From positions 747,952,556 to 748,016,555 of the forward strand of contig OY856413.1 of the NCBI GenBank assembly GCA_963693085.1: 64,000 bases of DNA, read 5' to 3'. The notes beneath the pieces are model-generated. The model was not told the origin of the DNA. It made no database searches and saw nothing but the letters and a program-made list of their open reading frames with translations. The stretch comes from Alisma plantago-aquatica (Eukaryota > Streptophyta > Magnoliopsida > Alismatales > Alismataceae). Shown in pieces: positions 10,871-21,969 of this stretch (its first letter is position 1; the number at the start of each line of letters is the position of its first letter). The translations under genes and the position numbers were made by a program.

Positions 10871-11350
10871 TTTCACCCCTAAGTTGCAGATACCTGTTAG
10901 GGGTTCTACGGTGTTAGGGCATCTAGGTCTATACTTGATTAACAAATAAACAAATAACAGGAAAAATTACATTCCATACATAATGCACAATCTGAATATT
11001 ACAAGAAGCGCATATATAACCTTTATCGTAATTAAACACGAATCAGTATCATTTATCCAGTTTCAAATGCTAAACGTCTAATTTGAAATCAGTAAATACA
11101 TTGCAACTATAGAACATGAAATTGCATCATTTTCACTAAGCATATTAAGTAATTCAAATCCAATGAATCTAATATACTCTATTTCGTGTACTACACTGTT
11201 TAAAGGTTATACTAATTGATTCAAAGCAATTAAGCATTTAAATTGAGTTAAATACTGATTTCTAAATGAACTACTACTCACCCACTTCGGTGTGTTCGTA
11301 TACACCGAAAAACGTCCACAACCATGCCTAATTCTTCCCTTTACAGCAGA

Positions 11351-11523
11351 GTGCACGCCGTGCACCTGGGCTGTACGCCGTGCACCTTCAATGCATCCTT
11401 ATTCTACTTTTCTGCAACCTTGCACGCCGTGCAAACTAATTTGCACGCCGTGCACCTGGGCAGAAGCTCGTTCCGCTATCTGTAACTTTGCACGCCGTGC
11501 AAACTGAGTTGCACGCCGTGCAC
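11351..11523. repeat. Second copy of the TGCACG-C-CGTGCA array
   Basis: Identical in layout to 4471-4643, with the same six copies and spacers. Confidence 0.9.
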
Positions 11524-12682
11524 CTGCACAGAAACGGAAATCTTATTGTATACGAACTCGATTTAGCACCTAATTAAGGCTATAAGCTACAGATTCTAGA
11601 TTTGGAATCTCAATCAAAAGCCAAGACTACCTTTCTTTGGTGTCTCATGCGTCCAAGGCCGAATTCGGGGCATTCGTTGGGTCTTCTTCAACCTTTGGTA
11701 CAATCCGGTTCTAGCTTGCTTCACGTACAGGTGGACAGGTGGAAGCAACAGACTCGAATGGGTACTTAATCATGGCTGATGACAGCAGATTCTTGCTCAA
11801 ACCTCTTGGCCGGAGTTGAAGCTGTTGATTCGAGGTGTTAGCGGTGTCAAAACGAGCTCCTAGCTGCTGCTTCGTGCAGCTATGGCTGCTGCTACGTAGG
11901 GGCGCCGCCCCCTTTGCTTGGGCGCCGCTAAGGCATTGAGGAGAAGGAGAAAGATAGGGGAAGGTGACGACGCTGCTGGATGAAGCTAAAGGACCAAGGA
12001 CGCCCGCCCCTTTCCCCCTTTCTCTGGTCGACCTGCTGCTCCTGCAGATGGAGGCACCGCCCAAGCTAGAAGAAGCGCCGCTAGGGCGAGGGATGAGAGG
12101 GAAAGAAGGGTGGAGGAAGGGTCGTTGGTCGGAGGTGCGAAGCCAAGGAATCGTCCTGGATTTCCCCTCTAGCTGTTGCTCGATCGAGCGCAGCCGTGCG
12201 CCGCTTTTGCGGCTGGTTTCTGTTCTATCGGGTAGTCAATCGGGAAAGAAGAAGAAGGGGCAAGGGTCGGTTCGCGGAGGGGCTGGAAAGCAAATTACCC
12301 AGCAAAAATCCAAAATTACTGCTAGGTCCCTGAACACTCAAATGCCCATATCTTTTAGCTCGGAAGTCGGTTTCGGGTGATTTTTCTTGCAAACTCTCAA
12401 GCACGAGATTCTCTATCATCCCAGGGCATAAAATCATGTTGACTAGCTTATCACATCAGGTCAAAACACTTAATTGCAACATTGGGTATTCAACTCAACC
12501 TAATTAACTAATTAATCAACGTTAATATCATTAGTCGCCTTAGGTGATTCAAACTCAACTATTGATTCATATATTAACTTATTTTTGATTATCCACGATA
12601 TTTAATTTGATACTCAACACTAATTGCGGTGTTTTACGTAATTTGAGGTATTTATTAGTTAATCAGGAAGTGGGTCATAACA

Positions 12683-12871
12683 GAAAGGGTGATCACCCAC
12701 CAAGCCTTGAGCTGCTAGGACCCGACACAGGTTGTCAGTGAAGCCCATAAAAGAAAGAAAATCACGATCTCCATACTGTGTCAGGATGAGTTCCCTTCTC
12801 ATCAGTTCTTCATAAATCTTCTTGTGGTCGGCGTTGAGGTGAGAAATGCGTGTTGGCTTGGGTAACAACAT
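12683..12871 (-). pseudogene. Athila-type downstream ORF, proximal part
   Basis: Minus-strand ORF starting near 12871 with a KIYEELMRRELI...TQYGD pattern, then FMGFTDNLCRVLAAQGL. This resembles the start of the conserved domain in the Athila ORF located 3' of integrase. The ORF runs into the inserted LTR at 12682 and gains a few foreign codons. The rest lies at 2693-2952, in frame. The first 5 bp outside the LTR (12683-12687) are the right GAAAG duplication. Confidence 0.6.
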
Positions 12872-13019
12872 GGTATTTGCTGCTGCTGAGGAAGAAGCTG
12901 ATCACCTGGATGCCTTCATACTAGTTCAAGAAAGGGATGGAGAATAAAGAGCACTTGCACTCTTCAGGTGGTAAAAGATGTGGTGTGGGTGTGATTTGAG
13001 CACCACCCACACCCTTCCT

Positions 13020-13700
13020 TTTATAGCTACAAAATTCCCTTCAGGTGCCGTGTCGGTAGTATCGATGTGGTCATCACTAGTACTGACTTTTCTCCATGAT
13101 ATATGTGAATTGGTACCAACCATTGATACCAACGTCCCTCGTTCATTTATGTTGATGCTCACATATCATCCCACCCAGGTAGTACTAACAGGTGTAGATA
13201 GTACCGAATTCTGAAAGTGAGTTTCGGATTGGTACTACCGACGACAATTTTGGACCATTGATAGCACACCCACCGATTTTGGTTTTCTAGATGTCGGTAC
13301 TACAGAGTGGGTGTCGGTAGTACCAAGCTGATTCTTTTCTGGACCGTGCTGGCTATTGTCGATACTACCAACCTGAAAGGTAGTAGTACTGAGTCATTAA
13401 AAAAGCTCGATACTATTGAAATGTCTCTCAATATCCTGAACCTGGAGTGTGTCTTAGGCATCGGTACTACCGAGTTGCTATTAGTTGTACCAAGCCCTAT
13501 TCAATTAACTCTCTCATCTCTATAGAAAATTGGTACTTTCAACTTTGATTTTGGCATTTTTGAGAAAATTCCTAGCCATCCTTGTTGAGAAATGTCGATA
13601 CTACCAACACACTTGTTGGTACTACTGAGTTTTCATGAAACTCTACCATGTTGTCCCTATGATTGCATCAGTATTACCGACTCCATTTTTAGTGGTACCA
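13020..13700. repeat. Dispersed array of TCGGTA-C-TACCGA-type dyads
   Basis: About a dozen degenerate copies of a 13-nt motif (best copies GTCGGTAGTACCAAG, ATCGGTACTACCGAG, TTGGTACTACCGA) with irregular spacing, between the Athila integrase and the downstream ORF. The full form is a palindrome with 6-nt arms and one central base. The same motif recurs at about 21090-21860. No credible coding is seen on either strand in 12960-13990. Confidence 0.8.
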
Positions 13701-13993
13701 ACTTTTTCCCTGTATGCACACCACACAAAAATGATCAAGGAACCTTTTTTACATGGAAACTGGTAAAATGCAACTAAATCTATGAGAACTAAAAACTCAA
13801 ATGTAAATAACAAGATTCTAAAGCAGTAAAAGATGGTTGGGCTGCCTCACAACAAACACCCTTATTTTACATCATAGTCTTGACGATCTAAACAAGCAAT
13901 CAATGAAGCTCAATGAGCTTCCACTCTTCTCCTTTCCCGACCACATCTCCCTCAAAGTAGTGCTTTAGTTGTTGGCCATTTATAAAGAATGGT

Positions 13994-14900
13994 TCAATCC
14001 CAATTTCTTATCTGGACTGCCCCATGGGGAAAAGACTTAACGACCAAAAATGAACCACTCCATCTAGAGCTCAATCTTCCAGGTTGTAATTTCAATCTAG
14101 AATTGAACAAGAGAACCTTTTGTCCTGGAGTGAAGACTCTGTGAAAGATGTGGTGGTCATGGATCTTCCTTGTTCTCTCCTTGTAGATCCTTGAGCTGTC
14201 ATATGCATCCATCATGTGCTTGTCTAACTCATTGAGTACCAACATTCTCTTTTTTGCTACATCATCCAAATTATATGTCAATTTACTTAGAGCCCGTTTG
14301 GCTTTATGTTTTAACTCTACATGTAAGTGACACACTCTCCCATAAACTAAAAAAAAAGGAGTGGTTCCTATAGGTGTTTTATAGGTTGTCCTATATGCCC
14401 ATAGAGCGTCATTAAGCTGCATGCTCCAATTTGTCCTATTGGTTGAGATGGTCTTCTATAAGATCTTCTTAATCTCCATATTAGACACCTCAACCGGTCC
14501 TTGCGTCTGTGGGTGATATGGAGTACCTACCATGTGCCCGACTCCATATTTTCTCAACAATGCACCAAACTTCTTATTGGTAAAGTGAGAACTACCATCA
14601 CTTATTATCACCCTTGGGACTCCAAACCTACAAAATATGTGATCTTTTACAAAATTGCACATAATTTGAGCATCATTGGTGCGGGCTGGAGTTTCTTCCA
14701 CCCACTTAGATGCATAATTAACCACAAGCAATATATATAAATTGGAGTTAGATGACACAAAAGGGCCCAGAAAATCGATTCCCCATAACTCAAAAACCCC
14801 AAGTTCTTAAAAGACATTTAAGGGCATTTCATGTCTTTTTGATGTATTACCTACATGTTGACATGCATGACAATGAAACACAAAATTATATGCATCCTTA
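13994..14900 (-). pseudogene. Athila integrase, decayed
   Basis: Minus-strand pieces in correct order. The HHCC zinc region contains CHACQHVGN and RHEMPLNV (about 14820-14880). The core reads VNYASKWVEE, IISDGSSHF and HPQTQGPVEVSN. The C-terminal part has [22 protein letters not shown] and [10 protein letters not shown]. The first catalytic Asp appears replaced by Asn (VNY for VDY); the second Asp and the Glu remain. An in-frame stop near 14457 splits it. The C-terminal patterns are those of Athila-lineage gypsy elements. It is fused upstream to gag by a deletion. Cannot act as an integrase. Confidence 0.9.
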
Positions 14901-15076
14901 AAAAGCATTGGCCAATAAACCCTCTTTCTTCAAAATCTCATGACACCTAGATGGCTTGTTGTTGAGGAAGAATCTTGTTCTTGCGCTATCGAGTGTGGTC
15001 CTCTCTCCTTGATGCAGTTTTTAATGGAAGATCTTTGCATGGCCATAAAGATTGACCCCATGATGAGGGACCTGCC

Positions 15077-15451
15077 TTAGCATGTTTGAAACCTCTCCCA
15101 TGATTCCAAATATGACTCTTCTGCTTGCTGCTCGAAGTTGTAAATTTTCCTGACCAACTCATTTGTCTTTTGTGGTGGGAAATAATGCTTAAAGAAAATG
15201 TCTATCATCCCTTCCCATGTTTCTATTAACTTTAGCGAGAGGTTAAGGAATGAAGACTTTGCATTGTCTTCCAGAGAAAAAGGGAACAATTTCAAGTAGA
15301 TGACTGTGGCCAGAACCCTATCCATTTTTACCATATCACAACTCTTGACAAAATTGTTGATGTGCAACATTGGATCCTCTGTGCTATGGCCATGTAACAC
15401 TTGTGACTTGACCAGTACCACTATGCCAATGTCTATCTTGTACATACCCAC
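15077..15451 (-). pseudogene. Athila gag domain, truncated
   Basis: Minus-strand ORF of 124 codons with a retrotransposon gag (capsid-like) pattern: HGHSTEDPMLHINNFVKSC, LKLFPFSLEDNAKSSFL, TWEGMIDIFFKHYFPP and SYLESWERFQ. The motif order is that of Athila gag. A few further gag-like residues (HHGVNLYGHAKIF) appear downstream in a shifted frame. The sequence then passes straight into integrase, so zinc knuckle, protease, reverse transcriptase and RNase H are missing. 15452-15860 is leader-like with no clear coding. Confidence 0.88.
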
Positions 15452-15867
15452 ATTGATAGCCTACCTTTTTATTGGCCCCTTCTCTGAGCTGTTGCAGACG
15501 GTGTCTTTATCTTCTCCCAAATGGTGTTCTCTTCTACTTCTGTGTCACCCATCTCTGCTGGTTTAGGTTGAGTTCCCTATGGCGGTGGAGTTGGAACAAA
15601 ATCCTTCACAAAATCGATGTACTTATGTGCTCTACACCGAAGGTCTTCTATGCTAAAGCTAGAACTACCTAGAGTTGATTCTCTGTAATCAGTGCTTCTT
15701 GTCTGCACCATGCACTGGTACCTAATAAATAATAAAATCTATGTGAGAACACAATATTAGTGATTGAATATATATTTGAAATTTAGTTTAGAAGTAGTAA
15801 AAGAAAAATAAAATTGCGGCCTAGAGTGGCCAGTCACAACACTCATAGTGCTGGACACACCATTTTC

Positions 15868-15889
15868 CCCAACAACAATGCCAAAAACT
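15868..15889 (-). promoter_or_regulatory. Degenerate Athila primer binding site (tRNA-Asp type)
   Basis: The minus strand reads TTTTTGGCATTGTTGTTGGGG, a decayed form of the TGGCGCCGTTGCCGGGG primer site usual in Athila and Tat elements. It directly follows the LTR end at 15890 and marks this as the 5' side of the minus-strand relic. CpG-rich positions have changed, as expected after long methylation. Confidence 0.75.
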
Positions 15890-16807
15890 TGATGCACGTA
15901 AACTACATGTCAAAAACACAAGTGCATGTATCCATGTAATATAGGCCTAAAGAGGCCCAAATATCAAACACAAGGAGAGCGTGTACCAAGAAACTACTAT
16001 TAACAATGACAAAATCAACTAGACTTGAGAAAAAAGTGATTTGGTTGATTTGCTGACTAAATTGCATGAATTAAAATTAAGATTACTGGTTTTGATAACA
16101 AGTAGAATGAATTCCTTAGGATTGTGGTTTCACCATAGTTCACATTGCAATTAATGTCATTTCATTAGTATTAATCTCTTCTAATCCTGGACAAAGAGAC
16201 TTGAAGCAATAATTACACACTCTCACATCATAATTCACTACCTAATCTAATACCAACCCCATTCTCGTAGAAATTGTGTTATTAGTTAGGTGCTTTATTG
16301 AAATCTCTGGCTTTTTCTCTTTACATTTGTAGACCCTTTCTTGAGGTGCGATATAAAATGTGTAAATCTATGAGCTTTCCAATCCTTCATCTATCACTCA
16401 AAGAAATTAACGGTCTAAACAACTACTTATGGTGATTAAGAACAGACTATTCATGATGCTCTCATAGAAATATGTCTAGAAATTAAGAAAAACATGTGTA
16501 TTAAATTGTAATCATGAATTACAATGTAAAACCACATTACTCCCATTTTCTAAGGAACAAGGGGTTTAGCCTCTCATGATTTTAGTAGTTCTACACATAG
16601 AAAAAGAAGAAAGGAATGATGAAAACATCAAAAACAAGGAAAACCCCTAGAGAAAGATGGTATGAATGGTTCTTCTAACAAACATTGTGATTTGCCATCT
16701 TCTGGATGCAAATCAAGCTACTGGAAGTGAACGAACTGCCCAGAATGTTGCTTTCTCCTCTCCCTTCTCTCTTCTATGCTCTCCTTTGTCGTACAACGGA
16801 GGCAAAT
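15890..16807 (-). mobile_element. Athila 5' LTR (distal part, minus strand)
   Basis: Starts TGATGCACGTAAAC on the plus strand, the complement of the usual Athila LTR end, next to the primer site. About 450 bp of it aligns by eye, inverted, with 22830-23284. It is interrupted at 16807 by the solo LTR and resumes at 20974, as shown by the CAAAT duplication. No coding. Confidence 0.7.
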
Positions 16808-19800
16808 TGTAACATACTGGATTTTGGGTACTAAATTTAATTTTGAGCTATTTCCCTCCATCTTGAGCTTATTTAAAATCTTATCCTTCATTCCAAAGAC
16901 CAGTCAATATTTTGACTAAATTGTCATGGTCTTTGATTCAAATTAAATTGAATTTCTCTTGTCTAAATATAGGCATTCGCCTCATTTGAGATATATTTGC
17001 AAACTAGTCCCTTAATATGGCTTCATGAATCATGTTGATTTCAATTTGAATCATTAAGTCGTAGATATCTCAATTTAGCCTCACACTCATGGGATACCCT
17101 CATTTGTTCATATGGCTTGGAGTATTGGAATAGTAGTTATATTAAAAGTTATACATTATTCATCATGCCGAGATGATAACCCAAGTAGCCAAATAAGTAT
17201 AGGCATTGATGTCTATGGGTTGCTGAAAACTTAATACATGGTCAAATTTGCAATACAATTGATTGTATTGTTTTGGAATAAAATGTTTTGAAATAACTAG
17301 TAGATAGTAGTTTTATCATTAAGTGTTATATTCAATACGTTAATCTCTTAACAAGAGTCCCCTGGTCTCTATCCTCTATAACGCCACATTAACGTTGACT
17401 GGAGCGTTTCCGTCGACAATCTGTAACGGCTGAGTGGGAGAGTCCACATGATCTTAAACCCTAGCCGCGATCACGACCCTTCCCTCGCCAGGAAACGGAA
17501 ACACAATGGCCATTATTAAGGTTGGATGCCTCCAGCCTCCTCTGATGAACCCAGTCGTTTCAGACCCTACCTCCCCGCTCTTCTTCACCACAGATATTGA
17601 TTGCCTTGCAACCACAGCCGCTACCCCCTCACCTGCTTGCCACATCCATGGTGGCAAGCACTGGTCACCTCCCGGATCTTCTCGCAATCGGCTTGCACCC
17701 GCCACCACCATTAACAACGCTCCCAATTGCTACGCCTCTACCACCATCAGCGACAACCCTGGCGAAGAGACTAAACCTGCAGACTTCACCATGGCCGCCT
17801 GAAGTGCTGCTGCGATCAGCTCTGCCGCCCACCAGCCTTACTGATCACCTGCTTGGCTATGGTAAAGACGGAGCTGCAAGCAACTATGATGGAGGCATAT
17901 CTTCCCGCTGCTGCACCTTCGTTCCCTCAATCTGTCGAGATCGATCATAGCGCTTCCTGTCCCCATCTCTCCTCCTTATCAACAGATCCCAGCGGTGACG
18001 GCGCCCTACAGAGCGTCGGCGTTTCCCGACGTCCGAAACTCCTCGACCACCCAAGAGCCACCATACGTACCTGTAACCCCCACCTCAAACCGCAACTCCG
18101 GCAGCTGCAACCTGCTGTTCAGCAGCACCACGACGTCACTGGATCACAACCCCGAATCCGGCAACCCTACTCCACAACAACACCGTCGGCAGGTAGCGGC
18201 TACGACCAACATCAGAAGGTTCGTCGCACCACCGCCCCACCTCGAGTCGAGGCTGGTGCAACCGACGAAGAGTCCGCCCACTCTCCGGTGAGCAGGGACC
18301 AGGCTTCACAAGTGATTTCGTCCCTGCCTCCTCCCTATTATGAGTTACACTGCCGGTAGGAGCAAGCAGCAACCGACTGCCGACGGCCCCACGACACCAC
18401 CTGTTATACTTTGTTGTTGTATTTCAAACCAAAAGACAAATGTTTAGTCCCATATTGCTTGTGGCTGATACTTCCCTCCTCCTTATATATGGACCCTTGT
18501 CCATAGTACAATTGAGGAATGAAAGTGGATAGGCCCTACGCACGCGCATGGTGGGCCTTGCCAATGGGGTTTGGGCCGGCCCGGTCCGGAAACCCTTTAA
18601 TCGGGCGCGCCGGCGCACGTCGCATCCCGCGCGCAGGGGGGGTGCAAATCCGGCCTCCCGGAGCCCCTATTCGACGCACCTCTTCGTCTGGACGCTTCCA
18701 AACGGCGTCCCGGTTTGCAACCGCATCACAACTTTTCGCTCGTCTTTCTTTTGCTATTTATGTTTTATCGCTCGCTGTCGTTCGAGAGAGTTGCACAATA
18801 TCGATCGCTCCCTTTCTTCTTCTTCGCCTGTTCTCTGTCCACTGGAAGAACGATCAGTCGCCTTTCGCTCGTCGCCGTGACTGCGTGTGCGCGCTTCACG
18901 TCGGCAAACGCTGTTGGATCCTGGGAGAGTAGCCGCACGCAGGAGACTATCGCACAGGCGCTCGCCGTCGGGTACTGCGGAAATACTCTTAAGGACAGTG
19001 CTCTCTGCACGCCTCAGCGTTTCTCTGGTAACATCTTTATTGTTTACGGCTTACATCGCGGATTGTACCCTATTACTAATAACACCACCACCACCTCGCT
19101 GTTGCTGGGCTGCGTCGATTCACCCACGAGGAGCCACAGCCAAACCATCGAGGTACTTTCCCTCACATGATTCCTATTCCATACAAATTATGATCAAATA
19201 GCATCATGCCAACTAATAATGATAAAGGGATAGAGAGATTGGTCGAGATCTAATAGGGTCGGTTGGTAAACCATACATGTATCACTACGTACACACCCAA
19301 TCTCATGCATATAGATAACTTTTTGAAGTCAAGCAAGTCAATATATATGACTATGGTTAGTACGATGCAAACCACTACACATACTATGTTCTCGATATAT
19401 TGTAGTTTTATTAGTACATATATGTACGCAATGACCTAGATAAGTTACATAGATAAATGGATAACTACAAGGAAGTATAGAAGATCATATAGTTAATTAT
19501 CTTTATCCACGAATCATAGAATATAGTTTTTGCAACCTAACAAGGGAGGATAGAGATAATGATAAGGATGATATGTGAAATCTATGTTTAGAATTATACC
19601 TTATTATAGTAGGCATATGAAGTAACTTGTACATAATCAAGATCTAGGTATATGACTAGTACATATAGAGGTATATAGGGTTAAATACTAGGTATTACTA
19701 GTAAGGGTAAGGTAGATAAACACATTTGAACCTAGTAGCAGAAGACAATTATTTCATATACAATTGAGAGAGAGAATAATAAGTTAAGAACTAATCTATA

Positions 19801-20968
19801 GAAAATGTGGATAAAACCAATTGAGTGTGAAAAATTGATTATATATATGACTTGGTTATGAATAAGGAGAATAAAAGAATCACGTAATGATAATAATACT
19901 AGATGAGAAAGAAAATACTAAATAGAAAAGATTGAACAAATAATTGATTTCAAGCCAAATTATAACACCCTTATATAAATTTGTAGATTCTTCTTCATGG
20001 AGCCTTGTTATGATTGATCAATCCATGGAGCTTTGAATAATTTGAGGTACTAAATTCTCTATTCTTTTATTGAACTGTTTGCCTCCCTCTTGAGTTCATA
20101 TATAAAAGTTTTGCAAACTGGTGAACAAATATTGTTGTTAGCCTTTCCGTTTTTGTTGAAGTTCACCACGACTAGATTTTGAATATTGAACATTATTGAG
20201 AAATTGAAGTATTATTAGATTTTGATATTGGCACAAAAAACTTGAAATATTGGCTAAGATCTTTGGGTCACAAGTTTCAGTGGGTCACGACCCCCAACCC
20301 TGCGTAGTGGATAATGGACAATTAGAGGTCCCCCAGTACTGGTTACCCCCACAGGCAAAGTGTCGTTCTCTCATAGAGGGGAGAACACTAGGCACCTAGC
20401 CACGGGCGAAGACAAAATATTAGATTGATTGTGCCAATAGATAAATCCTTGCATTTTGAATTATTGGATATCTTGATACTGGTTTAATGAAAATGGTTCC
20501 ATTTTAATCTTGATATTGCTATCTCTTTATCATTTTCTAGTTGCCTCTTTAAATTATTGTATCTTTTTGTAATTAGCATGATAACTAGACTATTCTTGTG
20601 TTACCTCCATAATCCACCAAGCAATCTTACCTAAAGTTAATACCATAACTCTTTATTTTAAAATATCTCAATAATGGATTTAGTACCAGCCTAGCTGACC
20701 TTTATTTTCCCTTCAATGGGGTCCATGTGTGGTTTTGTTCCTTTTGGGAACTCATGGGCAGGTGATACAAAGGAGAAATAAATGAGACGTGCAGGAGCTG
20801 TCCTCTGTTGAAGACTAGATAGGAGTCAGCTCTTATTTTTTTTTCAATCTTGTAATCTTATGTTTTCAGCTTCCGCAACTCTGATGTAAAAGCATGATTG
20901 TAATAAAGATTGTTTATAATTCTGATAATATTTTGTAAATATTTGATCGTAAAGATCGAGTCTTTACA
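16808..20968 (+). mobile_element. Solo gypsy LTR with nested Copia-type solo LTR
   Basis: Begins TGTAACATACTGG and ends GTCTTTACA; both sides carry CAAAT (16803-16807 and 20969-20973). There is no internal region, primer site or polypurine tract, so this is a solo LTR left by LTR-LTR recombination. Without the nested insertion it is about 3.47 kb, the long-LTR size of Del/Tekay elements. A GC-rich block (17400-18400) gives several overlapping ORFs with no recognisable domain. Hairpins GGGTC/GACCC, GTTCTC/GAGAAC and CTAG/CTAG cluster at about 20280-20400. Confidence 0.88.
18402..19084 (+). mobile_element. Small Copia-type solo LTR
   Basis: 683 bp, TGTTAT...ATAACA, flanked by CCACC on both sides (18397-18401, 19085-19089). 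It contains TTTAGTCCCATATTGC followed by a TATATA box (about 18484), a promoter layout common in plant Copia LTRs. The flank is simple (ACC-rich), which weakens the duplication evidence. The ORFs across it are not credible genes. Confidence 0.75.
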
Positions 20969-20973
20969 CAAAT

Positions 20974-21969
20974 ATGGTCTGATAATTAGGTCTGGCAAAC
21001 TCCCCCTATGTCATAGAAGCAACTTAGGGCATCATTAAGTCCCAACCATAAGATTAACGACGATCTTTAATCTAGCATGGTCCCATCTTGTCAATACTAT
21101 TAACTAGGTGTCAGTAGTATCGACGTCCTTGATTATTTAAGATCCATTGTAACTGTAGTACTACCTATTTGATTTTCGGTATGAGTCATTACCACCTAAC
21201 TAACCATTGGTAGTGTTGATTCATCTCTAAAACACTCTCTTTTGATGTGTCAGAGTATTGATTCCTTTGTTGATACTACTGAGTTTCCTCGAGCTTAGCC
21301 TGTTCCTTTTCCTTTGATGTCGATACCACCGATAGTCAAGTTAGTAGTACCGAGCTGTGTCGTTTCTAGTAAAATCACCTAAAATATCACAAAAATGAAC
21401 ATGAGGGGCAAAATAATGATAGATCATCTAGAGTACTAAAAATAATAATTATTCGATGCAATTTAGTGTTATAGGGTAATGATGATAAATAATGCACAAA
21501 TGATATCAAAACAAACAATAAGCACATGAAAATCCATAATAGATAGCCTGTGAGAACAACTATTCAGTGCATCAATGTCACTGAAATTCTAAGTCACTGC
21601 AACTGACTTTCGGTCTAGAGAGAATTAGTAACCTAGGTTTATCAACTTGGTGCCACCGACACCTAAGTCGGTAGTACTGACTTTCATGAAAAGAAGTCAG
21701 AACCCACAAAATGGAAACTCAGTGCTACAGACCTCACTATCAGAAGTACCGACCTCACAATTGGTAGTACTAACACTTAGTGAGAGGTACAAGTTAGTCG
21801 ATGACTCAGTGCTATCAAAAGTCATGTTGGTGGTACCAACTTTGCATGATCAATGCAGATTGAACTTCAATCCAGATCTGATGGCTAGGATTGAATGATG
21901 GATAGAGTCCCATTTATGACCTAAAGGAATTTTGTCTAGTCCTAAGAATCACATTCTATTCTATCACAA
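20974..21969. repeat. Athila LTR material with TACTACCGA dyads
   Basis: Resumes the Athila LTR after the solo LTR. Between about 21090 and 21860 it carries many copies of the dyad seen at 13020-13700, for example TCGGTAGTACTGA and GTCGATACCACCGA. The junction between the minus-oriented LTR on the left and the plus-oriented LTR on the right must fall here, but I could not place it. The 83-codon ORF at 21647 is made of the repeat itself and is not a gene. Confidence 0.6.

Larger units (their letters stand above)
2953..12682 (-). mobile_element. Young non-autonomous Del/Tekay-like Ty3/gypsy element
   Basis: A complete LTR retrotransposon of 9730 bp, read on the minus strand. It has two LTRs of 2849 and 2850 bp (minus sense TGTTATGACC to GGGCGTGACA), a primer site matching initiator tRNA-Met beside the 5' LTR (9816-9827), a polypurine tract beside the 3' LTR (about 5802-5817) and a GAAAG target duplication. 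I counted six substitutions and one 1-bp indel between LTRs, so insertion was recent. The 4031-bp interior has only fragments of RNase H and integrase; gag, protease and most of reverse transcriptase are not recognisable. The sequence GGGACGAAATTC beside the tract is typical of chromovirus Del/Tekay elements. Probably mobilised in trans. Confidence 0.93.
9833..12682 (-). repeat. 5' LTR of the young gypsy element
   Basis: 2850 bp, about 99.8% identical to 2953-5801 by eye. It repeats the hairpin train (about 10542-10902), the three shared-loop hairpins (10722-10870) and the palindrome array (11351-11523). A G-to-C change at about 10877, just left of the CCCTAA stem, leaves that hairpin intact. 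No TATA box was identified with confidence. The GC-rich ORF-bearing stretch spans about 11740-12330. Confidence 0.95.

Noticed and set aside
17454..19201. Cluster of ORFs up to 168 codons on both strands
   Set aside because: They overlap in several frames, cross the nested solo LTR boundary and show no family pattern. Best explained by GC-rich LTR sequence.
21647..21898. 83-codon plus-strand ORF
   Set aside because: Made of the TACTACCGA repeat motif; no family similarity.
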